64,000 nt of DNA from NCBI RefSeq assembly GCF_006088715.1, contig NZ_CP030771.1:5342001-5406000 (forward strand), read 5' to 3'. The notes under the pieces are model-generated. The model made no database searches. It saw only the letters and a list, made by a program, of their open reading frames with translations, and was not told where the DNA came from. Source of the stretch: Streptomyces sp. YIM 121038 (GTDB taxonomy: Bacteria; Actinomycetota; Actinomycetes; Streptomycetales; Streptomycetaceae). This document shows positions 33,174-42,114 of this stretch, one piece after another. Both the position numbers and the translations under genes were made by a program. How positions within the stretch are numbered: position 1 is the stretch's first letter; every line of letters starts with the position of its first letter.

Positions 33174-35579
33174 TCAGCCCGTCGGCGTGGCCTCCGCGCG
33201 GGGCGAGGGCCGCACCTGGCTGAACACCTCGTGCGGCAGGGGCCGGCCGCCGGAGGAGCCGCCGTGCGTGCCGGGCGCGCCGCCGGGGCCCTCGGCCAGC
33301 AGATAGGCCTGGGCCTCACCGACGTGGAAGTACATCCCGTGCAGTTCCAGGGTCCCCTCGGCAAGCCGCCGCGCGACCGCTTCGTGGGCCCGCAGATGCT
33401 CCAGCTGCTGGACCACGTTGGTCAGGCACAGCTGCTCCACCGCGTCCGCGGGCGCCCGTCCGGCGAGCCGCGGGGCGATCCTGCCGGAGGGGTCGGCGGT
33501 GCTGGACGCGGCCATCCGCTCCAGGCTCGGCAGGCCGTGCCGCAGCCACCGCTTGAGCGGCGTCTGCGCCCCGGTCGGCGGCGAGCTGAGCAGCGCCTGC
33601 ATCGCCCCGCACCCCGAATGCCCGCACACGGTGATGGACTTGACCTCCAGCACGTCCACCGCGTACTCGATCGCGGCGGCGACCGAGTCGTCGCCGCTCT
33701 CGGCGCCGGGCAGCGGCACCAGATTGCCCACGTTCCGCACGACGAAGAGGTCGCCCGGGCCGCTGGACGTGATCATGGAGGTGACGACCCGGGAGTCGGC
33801 ACACGTCAGGAACAGCTGCACGGGCCGCTGGCCCTCGCGGGCGAGCCGGGCCAGCTCCCCCCGCACGCGGGGCGCCGTGTGCTGCTGGAAGGCGCTGATG
33901 CCCTGGGCCAGTTCGTGCTGGTGGTGGGGGTGATCGTGGGGGGCGCCGGGGGAGTGCTGCGGGGGCGCCTCGCAGTTGTGGTTGCGCCACGGCGTCCAGG
34001 GGCGGCAGCTGCAGTGGGCGATCCGGGCGGGCTCGGCGATCCGCTGGCCGCCACGGCCGGTGATCTCGGCCGTGCCGCCGTGCGCGGCGTGCGCGTCCTG
34101 CCAGCTCTGCAGCGTCTCGTACGCCGCGTGGTCCATGAAGGAGCCGTCCAGCTCCACGACGGCGTGCGCCCGGTGCGGGATGTGGTGCAGACAGCGGCTG
34201 AGGCGGGGCACGGCGAGGAACGTCAACTGTCCTCGGACGTGTACGTGATGGACTCCTTCCGCGTCTTCGTCGCAGGTGATGCGGGTGCGGGCGAGGCGGT
34301 GCAGGGCCACGGCCACGGCGGCGGCGACGCCGAGCGCGACCCCTTCGAGGACGCCGAGCACGACCACGCCGAGGATGGTGACCGCGTAGACCAGGATCTC
34401 GCGGTGCCGGGTGACGGTACGGATGTGGTTCAGGCTGACCATCTGGATGCCGACGGCCATGACCAGGGCGGCGAGGGCGGCGAGCGGGATCAGCTCCAGG
34501 ACGGGCACGAGCAGCAGGGCGGCTACTACTACCCAAACGCCGTGCAGCATCGTGGAGTTCCTGCTGACGGCACCCGCGCGGACATTCGCCACGCTGCGCA
34601 CCGCGACTCCGGCGACGGGCAGGCCGCCGAGCAGGCCGGACACGATGTTCGACACGCCCTGGCCGCGCAGCTCGCGGTCGAGGTCGGAACGGCCCACTCC
34701 GGGGGGCGAGTCCGGGCGGCCGGACGTGAGCTTGTCGATGGCGACCGCGCCGAGCAGCGACTGCACGCTGCACACCAGCGTGATCGTGAGCACGGCCGCC
34801 ACCAGGCCGAGCGCGGGCCCTTCGGGCAGTCCCGCGAGCGCGTGGCTGCGCCAGGACGGCAGGTCGACCTTGTCCAGCTGGAGCGCGGCGAAGCCCGCGA
34901 GCGCCGTGGCGGCGGCGACGGCCACCAGGGGGGCGGGCAGGACGCGCGCGGCGCGGCCCGCGCGCCCGGGCAGACGGGGCCAGAGGAGCAGCAGGAGGAG
35001 GGTCAGGAGGCTGATCGACAGGGCGGCCGGGCGCACCTCGGTCAACTGGGCGGGCAGCGCCCGGAGGTTGTCGATCACGGAGCTCTGCGGGGTGCCGCCG
35101 AGCACGATGTGCAGCTGGGCGACTGCGATGGTGACGCCGATCCCGGCGAGCATGCCGTGCACGACGGCGGGGCTGACGGCGAGGGCCGTGCGGGCCACGC
35201 GCAGACAGCCGAGACCCACCTGGGTGAGCCCGGCGAGGACGGTGATCGCGCAGGTGGTGCGCCAGCCGTAGCGCTGGATGAGGTCGGCGGTGACGACGGT
35301 GAGCCCGGCGGCGGGTCCGCTGACCTGGAGCGGGGACCCGGCGAGACGGCCCCCGACGACGCCGCCGACGGCCGCGGCGACGAGTCCCGCCTGGAGGGGC
35401 GCTCCGGTGGCGAGGGCGATGCCCAGGGACAGGGGCAGGGCGATGAGGAACACGGCGATCGACGCGGAGAGGTCGGCGCCCGCGACGCGGAAGGCGCGGC
35501 GCGGCGGTGGCGCGTGCGGCTGCCGGGTGCTTGCGGCCGGGGCCGAGTCGGTGGCGCGTGAGGGGACGCTGGCAGACAT
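33174..35579 (-). CDS. SulP-STAS bicarbonate transporter fused to beta-carbonic anhydrase
   Basis: The 801-residue protein has an N-terminal SulP permease (about residues 30-430, ten or more helices, VSGPAAGLTVV and GDxxxGLPVAGV-like segments). A STAS domain covers about 440-530 (VVELDGSFMDHAAYETLQ). A His/Pro-rich linker (HDHPHHQHE) follows, and a C-terminal beta-class carbonic anhydrase spans about 580-770 with zinc ligands CADSR near 597 and CGHSGCGA near 650. The transporter would import bicarbonate, and the anhydrase would interconvert it with CO2 on the cytoplasmic side. A similar fusion exists in M. tuberculosis (Rv3273), as I recall. It is divergent from the deacetylase-like lipoprotein gene. 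Confidence 0.9.
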   Translation of the reverse strand: MSASVPSRATDSAPAASTRQPHAPPPRRAFRVAGADLSASIAVFLIALPLSLGIALATGAPLQAGLVAAAVGGVVGGRLAGSPLQVSGPAAGLTVVTADLIQRYGWRTTCAITVLAGLTQVGLGCLRVARTALAVSPAVVHGMLAGIGVTIAVAQLHIVLGGTPQSSVIDNLRALPAQLTEVRPAALSISLLTLLLLLLWPRLPGRAGRAARVLPAPLVAVAAATALAGFAALQLDKVDLPSWRSHALAGLPEGPALGLVAAVLTITLVCSVQSLLGAVAIDKLTSGRPDSPPGVGRSDLDRELRGQGVSNIVSGLLGGLPVAGVAVRSVANVRAGAVSRNSTMLHGVWVVVAALLLVPVLELIPLAALAALVMAVGIQMVSLNHIRTVTRHREILVYAVTILGVVVLGVLEGVALGVAAAVAVALHRLARTRITCDEDAEGVHHVHVRGQLTFLAVPRLSRCLHHIPHRAHAVVELDGSFMDHAAYETLQSWQDAHAAHGGTAEITGRGGQRIAEPARIAHCSCRPWTPWRNHNCEAPPQHSPGAPHDHPHHQHELAQGISAFQQHTAPRVRGELARLAREGQRPVQLFLTCADSRVVTSMITSSGPGDLFVVRNVGNLVPLPGAESGDDSVAAAIEYAVDVLEVKSITVCGHSGCGAMQALLSSPPTGAQTPLKRWLRHGLPSLERMAASSTADPSGRIAPRLAGRAPADAVEQLCLTNVVQQLEHLRAHEAVARRLAEGTLELHGMYFHVGEAQAYLLAEGPGGAPGTHGGSSGGRPLPHEVFSQVRPSPRAEATPTG

Positions 35580-35873
35580 TTTCCCGACTCCTCCGGGGCG
35601 GCGCGGTCGCGGAACAGGTGGGCCTCCGACGGGCTGCCGGAGGGCGGGTCGCGGCCGTGGGTCACGGCGTTGCAGCGGCGGGACGACTCAACTCTCGGTA
35701 AACGAATCGTAATGCAGAGTAAAGGTCACGGCAGGATTTTCGGCGCAAATGGGGCAAGTGATCACCTCAACGAGTGATTAAGCCTATTCATCGGCTTGTC
35801 GTAATGGGGCTCCCGCACCTCTGTGCGAAGTTGCTCGGGTTCTGTCCCGATTCGTACGGAAGTAGGTGGGCGG
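35580..35873. promoter_or_regulatory. Divergent upstream region with AT-rich core
   Basis: The 294-base gap is AT-rich at 35690-35800 (TTACGATT on the minus strand; GTGATTAAGCCTATTCAT on the plus), the usual look of paired promoters for the divergent genes. The palindrome GTGATCAC sits at 35758. Confidence 0.4.
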
Positions 35874-37163
35874 ATGGCCGCCAACCAGAGGACTGCCGCC
35901 GCGGCCGGGCTCGCCGCCCTCGTGGTCTGCGTCGCGGCCCTGGCCGGGTGCGGTAGTGGCGCGTCCGACACGAAGAAGAGCGCGCGCGAGGGCGCGCACG
36001 GCGCGAAGAAGCCGGCCGGTGCCGCCGCGCCCAAGTCACCGGTCCGGCTGATCGGCGACGGCTCCACGGCCTTCACCGGCAAGCAGCCGCTGCTGCCCCG
36101 GCCGGAACGCCTTGGACCGGGGCAGAAGCCACCGCAGTTCGTGGTCTTCTCCTGGGACGGCGCGGGCGAGGACGGGCAGAAGCTCTTCTCGTACTTCCGC
36201 AAGGTCGCCAAGCGCAACAACGCCACGATGACCTACTTCCTCAGCGGCGTGTACATGCTTCCGCAGGAGAAGCGCGGGCTCTACAAGCCGCCGCAGCACC
36301 TGGCCGGCAGCTCGGACATCGGCTTCAACGACCGCAAGGGAATCAGGGACACCGTGGACCAGCTCCGCGGCGCCTGGCTTGAGGGCAACGAGATCGGCAC
36401 GCACTTCAACGGCCACTTCTGCGGCGCGGGCCGGGGCGTCGACGAGTGGTCCGTCGACGACTGGAAGAGCGAGATCCGGCAGGCCAAGTCCTTTGTGAAG
36501 GCCTGGAAGACGAACGCGGGCGTGAAGAGCGCGCTGCCGCTGCCCTTCGACTACGACAAGGAGCTCATCGGCGCCCGCACCCCCTGCCTCGAAGGCCGGA
36601 AGAACTTCATGCGGGCGGCCCGCGAACTCGGCTTCCGCTACGACACCAGCGGGGTGAACAACCAGCTCTGGCCCGAGAAGAAGGAGGGCCTGTGGGACCT
36701 GTCGATGCAGCTCGTCCCCGTCCCCGGGCGCGGCTTCGAGACGCTCACCATGGACTACAACTTCATGGTGAACCAGTCCGGTTCGACCTCCCAGGGCGAT
36801 CCGTCCCGGCATGAGTACTGGGGCGACCAGATGCGCGACGGCCTCCTCAAGGGCTTCGACCGCGCCTACTACGGCAACCGCGCGCCCCTGATCATCGGCA
36901 ACCACTTCGAGTCCTGGAACGGCGGCACGTACATGCGTGCCATCGAGGAGACCATCGAGCGGGTCTGCACCAAGAGGGACGTGCGGTGCGTGTCCTTCCG
37001 GCAGCTCGCCGACTGGCTGGACGCCCAGGACCCGCAGGTCCTCGCCAAGCTGACCAAGCTCGGCGTCGGCAAGGCCCCCAAGGAGGGCTGGCCCGCCTTC
37101 CTCTCGGCCCGCCCGGCCCCGGCACCCAAGGGGGTCCCGGGGGCCGAACCGGCCAAGAGGTAG
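35874..37163 (+). CDS. Secreted lipoprotein with polysaccharide-deacetylase-like domain
   Basis: The 429-residue protein has an N-terminal lipoprotein signal (AAGLAALVVCVAALAGCGSG, lipobox Cys at about residue 27). It then has a Lys/Ala linker and a large domain with polysaccharide-deacetylase-like features (FSWDGAGEDG, NEIGTHFNGHFCG, TDYN-like MDYNFMVNQSG and the ending VSFRQLADWLD). The canonical NodB Asp/His metal triad is not clearly intact, so the activity is unproven. It would be tethered outside the membrane. The ATG at 35874 is chosen for the start of the signal peptide; an upstream frame exists without such features. Confidence 0.75.
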   Translation: MAANQRTAAAAGLAALVVCVAALAGCGSGASDTKKSAREGAHGAKKPAGAAAPKSPVRLIGDGSTAFTGKQPLLPRPERLGPGQKPPQFVVFSWDGAGEDGQKLFSYFRKVAKRNNATMTYFLSGVYMLPQEKRGLYKPPQHLAGSSDIGFNDRKGIRDTVDQLRGAWLEGNEIGTHFNGHFCGAGRGVDEWSVDDWKSEIRQAKSFVKAWKTNAGVKSALPLPFDYDKELIGARTPCLEGRKNFMRAARELGFRYDTSGVNNQLWPEKKEGLWDLSMQLVPVPGRGFETLTMDYNFMVNQSGSTSQGDPSRHEYWGDQMRDGLLKGFDRAYYGNRAPLIIGNHFESWNGGTYMRAIEETIERVCTKRDVRCVSFRQLADWLDAQDPQVLAKLTKLGVGKAPKEGWPAFLSARPAPAPKGVPGAEPAKR

Positions 37164-37250
37164 CCGCGAGCGGCGCGTGAGGGCCCGCCCTGTGGGGGCC
37201 CCGCCCGCGGGTCCCGCTTGGGGGCCCTGTGGGGCCTCTGGCGGGGCCTC

Positions 37251-38231
37251 TCAAGCCGTGGCGATCGCTTCCTCGCGCAGGACGAAGCCGGGGTCGATCT
37301 GGGACGCCAGGTCGGCTCCGGTCCTGGCGTTGCCCCAGCTCTGCGCGTTCTTCAGGTGGAAGTGGACCATCTGGCGCGTGTACCGCTCCCAGTCGCGGTG
37401 CTCGTACGTGGCGTCGACGGCGTCCTGAAGCGTGCGCAGGGCGGTGCGGGTGGTGTCCTCCAGGAGGGCGAACCGGGGCGGGCGGCCCTTCTCCATGGAA
37501 CGCACCCAGTCCGAGTGCCCGACGGTCACCAGGAGGTCCTCGCCGACCTGCTCGCGCAGGAAGTCGATGTCGTCCTGACTCTGGACCTTGTTGCCCACGA
37601 CCTTCAGGGCGACGCCGAAGTCCAATGCGTAGTCCCGGTACTGGCGGTAGACGGAGACCCCCTTCCGGGTCGGCTCGGCGACGAGGAACGTCATGTCGAA
37701 GCGGGTGAACATGCCGGAGGCGAAGGAGTCCGAGCCGGCGGTCATGTCGACGACGGCGTACTCGTCACGGCCGTCGACCAGGTGGTTCAGACACAGCTCC
37801 ACCGCTCCGGTCTTGGAGTGGTAGCAGGCGACACCGAGGTCGGATTCGGTGAACGGCCCGGTGACCATCAAACGCACGGCGCCGCCGTCGAGTTCCACGG
37901 GCCGCGCGCACGCGTCGTACACCGGGTTCTGCTCGCGGAGCCGCAGCAGCCGGGAGCCGTCGCCGGGCGGTGTCGTCTTGATCATCGTCTCGGCGGAGGC
38001 GATGCGCGGGTTGGCGCCGCGCAGATAGTCCTTGATGAGCGGCAGCCGCGCGCCCATGGCGGGCAGCTCGGCGGCCTGCTCGTCGTCGAGGCCGAGCGCG
38101 GCGCCGAGGTGCTGGTTGATGTCGGCGTCCACCGCGACGACGGGGGCGCCGGTGGTGGCGAGGTGTCGGATGAAGAGCGAGGACAGCGTGGTCTTGCCGC
38201 TGCCGCCCTTCCCCACGAAAGCGATTTTCAT
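37251..38231 (-). CDS. CooC/MinD-like ATPase
   Basis: The 326-residue P-loop ATPase starts MKIAFVGKGGSGKTTLSS (deviant Walker A with the signature Lys) and has the switch region VVDMTAGSDSFASGMFTRFD. These fit CooC-type nickel-insertion ATPases and MinD relatives. A role in metallocentre maturation is possible, but no nickel enzyme gene is nearby. Its start is 101 bases from the divergent Fic-like gene, so the two share an upstream region. Confidence 0.8.
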   Translation of the reverse strand: MKIAFVGKGGSGKTTLSSLFIRHLATTGAPVVAVDADINQHLGAALGLDDEQAAELPAMGARLPLIKDYLRGANPRIASAETMIKTTPPGDGSRLLRLREQNPVYDACARPVELDGGAVRLMVTGPFTESDLGVACYHSKTGAVELCLNHLVDGRDEYAVVDMTAGSDSFASGMFTRFDMTFLVAEPTRKGVSVYRQYRDYALDFGVALKVVGNKVQSQDDIDFLREQVGEDLLVTVGHSDWVRSMEKGRPPRFALLEDTTRTALRTLQDAVDATYEHRDWERYTRQMVHFHLKNAQSWGNARTGADLASQIDPGFVLREEAIATA

Positions 38232-38332
38232 GGTCGGTTAGCGTAGTGGCGAGCCCCGCGGCACACCGGTCCTTGAGTGAAGAAGACCACTCCTTCGTGG
38301 GGCGGCGGCCCCGAGTGCGTAGGGTCGTACTC

Positions 38333-39160
38333 ATGAGTACGACACCCGATCCGCTGGCTCCCCTGGGCGCCCTGCCCGGCGTCCCGGACGCCGTGGACTC
38401 CGTGCGCAAGGCCGTGGACCGCGTCTACGGACACCGGATCATGCGCCGCCGCAGCAACGAGATCACCTCGGAGGCCGCGCTGCGCGGAGCCCGTGGTTCC
38501 GCCGCGTTGTCCGGTGCCGCGTGGGCGCTCGAAGAGGTGCGCAGGCGCAGCGACTTCAGCGGTGACGCCGAGGCGCGCGTCGTGGGCGCCGCGCTGCGCC
38601 TCACGGCTGAGGCGGGCCAGCTGCTCTCCGTCTGGCGCCAGTCGCCGCTGCGGGTCCTCGCGCGGCTGCATCTGGTCGCGGCGGCCGACTCGGACGAGGC
38701 GGCGGGCCGTCCGCGCCTCGCGGGCGAGCCGGTCGACGAGCCCCTGGACGGGCCCGTGTCCGCGCCGGCGGTGCCGGACGCCGACGAGGTCGCGGGGCGC
38801 CTGGAGGGGCTCTCGCGCCTCGTCGTCGCGGGCAGCTCGGCGCCCGCCCTAGTGATGGCGTCCGTCGTGCACGGCGAACTGGCGGTGCTGCGGCCCTTCG
38901 GCTCGCACAACGGTCTGGTCGCGCGGGCGGCCGAGCGCGTCGTCCTGGTGGGCAGCGGGCTCGACCCGAAGTCGGTCTGCCCGGCCGAGGCGGGCCACGC
39001 GGAGCTGGGGCGCGACGCCTACGCGGCGGCGCTCGCGGGCTACGCGTCCGGGACGCCGGAGGGGGTCGCGGCCTGGATCGCCCACTGCGGCAAGGCCGTT
39101 GAGCTGGGCGTCAGGGAGTCGACGGCGGTGTGCGAGGCGCTGCAGCGGGGTGCCGCCTGA
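38333..39160 (+). CDS. Fic-like protein with degraded catalytic motif
   Basis: The 275-residue protein matches a Fic/DOC fold: helices, an Ala-rich SNEITSEAALRGARGSAAL inhibitory-like segment near residue 45, and a core HGELAVLRPFGSHNGLVAR near 180-198. The latter aligns with the Fic motif HPFx[DE]GNGRxxR. The catalytic His is Arg (LRPF), the acidic residue is Ser and the second Gly-Arg is Gly-Leu, so AMP transfer is doubtful. It is annotated as an oxidoreductase in older genomes as I recall. The start at 38333 follows the purine-rich region after the CooC-like gene. Confidence 0.7.
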   Translation: MSTTPDPLAPLGALPGVPDAVDSVRKAVDRVYGHRIMRRRSNEITSEAALRGARGSAALSGAAWALEEVRRRSDFSGDAEARVVGAALRLTAEAGQLLSVWRQSPLRVLARLHLVAAADSDEAAGRPRLAGEPVDEPLDGPVSAPAVPDADEVAGRLEGLSRLVVAGSSAPALVMASVVHGELAVLRPFGSHNGLVARAAERVVLVGSGLDPKSVCPAEAGHAELGRDAYAAALAGYASGTPEGVAAWIAHCGKAVELGVRESTAVCEALQRGAA

Positions 39161-39619
39161 GGCGGCTCCGGCGGGGCGCTTCCTGGGGCGGACCCCAGGA
39201 GAGGGCGATCGGCCCGGTGGGCTTCAAGGAGGGGGCGATCGGGCCCTGAACAGGGTTGCGGCGGTACGAGATTTCGTACCGCCGCTGGCATGTCCACCGG
39301 GTTACCAAGCGTCCTCGAATCATGTGCCCATCAGGTCGGGAACTTTGCCCGTCACCTGGTGCGGCTGGCCCGTAATCGACGGGTCGACGTCGCGTGGGTG
39401 CTCGGTGTTCATGCTTCGGTCCGTGGGGCCAATTCTGCGGTTGAAGGTAATCCTCTCGGATGTCCTTGGTCTCGCGGGCCGTTGACTCCTTTGTACTACT
39501 GTCCTGGGGGAAGCGGAAGCCCTGGCCGCACTTCTTTACTTTTAGGTTCAAACAAGGGTGAACCGGACAGGGCTTTCCGGTCGCCCCTCGAAGCCCGGGT
39601 GCATCCCCACGCGCGCGTG
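39161..39619. ncRNA. Intergenic region with candidate 6S-like RNA (scr3559 position)
   Basis: This 459-base gap between the convergent Fic-like and HAD genes is less GC-rich from 39,290 to 39,560 and is the position where, as I recall, a 6S-like RNA (scr3559) was reported in S. coelicolor. It holds a perfect hairpin GCGGCGGTACGAGATTTCGTACCGCCGC at 39259-39286 and a stem AAGG..ATCC-GAGA-GGAT..CCTT on the minus strand at 39444-39467. Exact ends and strand are not decidable from the sequence. Confidence 0.4.
39320..39412 (-). CDS. Possible 30-residue small protein in the intergenic region
   Basis: A minus-strand frame from ATG 39412 reads MNTEHPRDVDPSITGQPHQV... and ends at TGA 39320. It has typical high-GC codon use and lies inside the candidate RNA region. 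No family is recognised and a good ribosome site is lacking. Confidence 0.3.
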   Translation of the reverse strand: MNTEHPRDVDPSITGQPHQVTGKVPDLMGT

Positions 39620-40447
39620 TCAGCTCGCCGCCGCGGCTCGGCGGCGGGTGGCGAGCCAGACCAGGCCCGCGGTGGCCGCCGCGGCCCCCACCGCGGCCGC
39701 GGCGACGAGCGCCGGGCGCGGCGGCGCGGGCAGCCGCTGCTTGAGCCGCACCGGGCGGTGGAAGTCCAGGATCGGCCACTCGCGCGCGAGGGCCTCGCGG
39801 CGCAGTGCCCGGTCGGGGTTGACGGCGTGGGGGTGGCCGACGGCGTCGAGCATCGGCATGTCGGTGAACGAGTCGCTGTAGGCGTAGCAGCGCTCCAGGT
39901 CGTACCCCTCCGACTCGGCGAGCTCCTTGATCGCCTCCGCCTTCGTCGGACCGTACGCGTAGTACTCCACCTCGCCCGTGAAGCAGCCGTCGGGGCCGAC
40001 GACCATCCGGGTGGCCACCACCCGGTCCGCGCCGAGCAGTTCACCGATCGGCTCGACCACCTCGGCGCCCGAGGTGGACACGATGACGACGTCCCGCCCG
40101 GCGGTGTGGTGCTGCTCGATGAGCGAGGCGGCCTCGTCGTAGATGATCGGGTCGATCAGGTCGTGCAGGGTCTCGGCGACGATCTCCTTGACCTGCTGCA
40201 CGTTCCACCCCCGGCAGAGCGCGGACAGGTACTCGCGCATCCGCTCCATCTGGTCGTGGTCGGCGCCCCCGGCGAGGAACACGAACTGGGCATATGCGGT
40301 CCGCAGTACCGCTCGCCGGTTGATCAGGCCACCTTGGTAGAACGACTTGCTGAAGGTGAGGGTGCTCGACTTCGCAATGACCGTCTTGTCCAGGTCAAAG
40401 AAGGCGGCTGTGCGAGGCAAGGAGTGGTTTTCCACGAGCCCGAGCAT
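39620..40447 (-). CDS. HAD-superfamily phosphatase with C-terminal membrane helix
   Basis: The 275-residue HAD subfamily IB protein has motif I FFDLDKTV (D-x-D-x-T/V), motif II VIVSTSG, and motif III/IV GPTKAEA...CYAYSDSFTDMPML. A C-terminal hydrophobic helix (ALVAAAAVGAAAATAGLVWL) anchors it. It corresponds to the SCO3558/Rv3661 group of SerB-like proteins linked to morphological differentiation, as I recall. The likely reaction is phosphate-ester hydrolysis. It is divergent from the 6C RNA/ssd region. Confidence 0.85.
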   Translation of the reverse strand: MLGLVENHSLPRTAAFFDLDKTVIAKSSTLTFSKSFYQGGLINRRAVLRTAYAQFVFLAGGADHDQMERMREYLSALCRGWNVQQVKEIVAETLHDLIDPIIYDEAASLIEQHHTAGRDVVIVSTSGAEVVEPIGELLGADRVVATRMVVGPDGCFTGEVEYYAYGPTKAEAIKELAESEGYDLERCYAYSDSFTDMPMLDAVGHPHAVNPDRALRREALAREWPILDFHRPVRLKQRLPAPPRPALVAAAAVGAAAATAGLVWLATRRRAAAAS

Positions 40448-40545
40448 AGGCGCCCACCATTCGGCGTAAGCTGAGGCGCGTGGGTTTGCCTGAGAAGGCT
40501 CTCGGGTACACCATGGAAGTCACGGATCGTTCGCGACCGTGCTAA

Positions 40546-40620
40546 CCCGGTCTGGCTCCTCCCCCCCCGAGTCGGACCGAGGGGACGACCCCCGCTCTCC
40601 CCCCCGGCGGGGGTCGTCGC
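40546..40620 (+). ncRNA. 6C RNA
   Basis: Two adjacent stems have cytosine-rich loops: stem 1 at 40548-40579 (arms CGGTCTGGCTC and GAGTCGGACCG, loop CTCCCCCCCC) and stem 2 at 40584-40618 (arms GACGACCCCCGC and GCGGGGGTCGTC, loop TCTCCCCCCCG). This is the defining pattern of the actinobacterial 6C RNA. Its location between the HAD gene (Rv3661-like) and ssd (Rv3660c-like) is also the location of the mycobacterial homologue B11. A TAAGCT box near 40462 is a possible -10 element. The 5' end and terminator are not resolved. Confidence 0.85.
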
Positions 40621-40971
40621 ATGTCCGGATGGGTTTTCGCCCCCGGTTTCTGATCTTGAATGCTCGCTGAGCGCCCTCATGAGCCGCTGGGGCGCCGCTG
40701 AGCCTTGCCCACGATTCATCACTGTGCGTAGTCGTAGCGCTGCGCTGCGGAAGTCGTTCGGGGCCTCACCGGTATGGGTGACGGAGATATTCACAGCCCC
40801 CGTCTTCTCCACAGTTATTGACCAAGATCCACACGATTTCCGGGAGCGCAGCACGCTGATTCCGCTCGTGAAGTTCATGGCCGGATTCCATTGGCCGGTC
40901 TCCGCGGGCTCGGATCCGGATGCGCACAGGCGCGCATTCGAAGGACTTGCAGCGAGAGGGGGCTGGAGATC

Positions 40972-42114
40972 GTGGGCGGAGTCATTGCGGGCGACGCGTC
41001 GCCGCCGTCCGACGGGCGGCCGGGCGCACCACTGATCGTCACCGAGGACGTGGACCTGCTGGATGACCTGCTGCGGCTGTGCGCCGCGGCGGGTGCGCGA
41101 CCCGAGGTGCACCACGGGGTGCCGGAGCGCGGGGGCGGCAGGGACACCTGGGCGTCGGCCCCGCTCGTCCTGGTCGGGGACGACGCGGCGGACCGGGTGC
41201 GCGGAGCCGCGCGGCGGCGCGGGGTGGTGCTGGTTGGGCGGGATCAGGACGATTCCGACGTATGGCGGCGCGCGGTGGAGATCGGCGCCGAGCAGGTCCT
41301 CGTCCTGCCGGACGGCGAGCAGTGGCTGGTGGACCGCATCGCCGACGTGGCCGAGGGCGTGGGGCGGCCCGCCCTCACCCTCGGCGTCATCGGCGGCCGG
41401 GGCGGTGCCGGCGCCTCCACCCTGGCCTGCGCCCTCGCCGTCACGGCGGCGCGCGCCCGGCGGCGCACCATGCTCATCGACGCCGACCCGCTGGGCGGCG
41501 GGCTCGATGTCCTGCTCGGCGGGGAGAGTGCCGACGGGCTGCGCTGGCCCGCCTTCGCCCAGTCGCGCGGCCGGGTCGGCGGCGGCGCCCTGGAGGAGTC
41601 GCTGCCCCAGCTGCACGACCTGCGGGTGCTCAGCTGGGACCGCGGCGACACCGTCGCCGTCGCCCCGCAAGCGATGAGGGCCGTCCTCGCCGCGGCCCGC
41701 AGGCGCGGCGGCGTGGTCGTCGTGGACCTGCCGCGCCGTGTGGACGAGACGGTGGGCGAGGCGCTCGCCCAGCTCGACCTGGGCCTCCTGGTGGTGCCGC
41801 GCGAGCTGCGCGCGGTGGCCGGGGCGCGCCGGGTCGCGTCGGCCGCGGGCATGGTGCTGCGGGACCTGCGGGTCGTGGCCACCACCGGCCGGTCCGGGCG
41901 CGACGTGCTCGACGGAGGGGACGGGCTCGACGCGGGCGAGGTCGCGCGCCTCCTCCAGCTGCCGCTCATCGGCGAGCTGCCCTGGGAGCACGGCCTCGTG
42001 GCGGCCCAGGACGGCGGACAGCCACCCGGCGGCCTGGCACGCGGGCCGCTCGCCCGGTTCTGCGCCGCCTTCTGGCAGCAGCTTCCGGCCGACGCCACCG
42101 GAGGGCGCGTATGA
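40972..42114 (+). CDS. ssd: Ssd, septum-site/CpaE-TadZ-like ATPase
   Basis: The 380-residue protein has an N-terminal receiver-like region and a C-terminal MinD/ParA-type ATPase domain (LGVIGGRGGAGASTLACALA as a degenerate Walker A, TMLIDADPLGGGLDVLLGG and VVVDLPRR as later motifs). In Mycobacterium, Ssd affects septation; in Tad systems the same protein (CpaE/TadZ) positions the secretion machine. Both readings fit: the tadABC genes follow with overlapping codons. The GTG start at 40972 has GGAG seven bases upstream. Confidence 0.88.
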   Translation: MGGVIAGDASPPSDGRPGAPLIVTEDVDLLDDLLRLCAAAGARPEVHHGVPERGGGRDTWASAPLVLVGDDAADRVRGAARRRGVVLVGRDQDDSDVWRRAVEIGAEQVLVLPDGEQWLVDRIADVAEGVGRPALTLGVIGGRGGAGASTLACALAVTAARARRRTMLIDADPLGGGLDVLLGGESADGLRWPAFAQSRGRVGGGALEESLPQLHDLRVLSWDRGDTVAVAPQAMRAVLAAARRRGGVVVVDLPRRVDETVGEALAQLDLGLLVVPRELRAVAGARRVASAAGMVLRDLRVVATTGRSGRDVLDGGDGLDAGEVARLLQLPLIGELPWEHGLVAAQDGGQPPGGLARGPLARFCAAFWQQLPADATGGRV

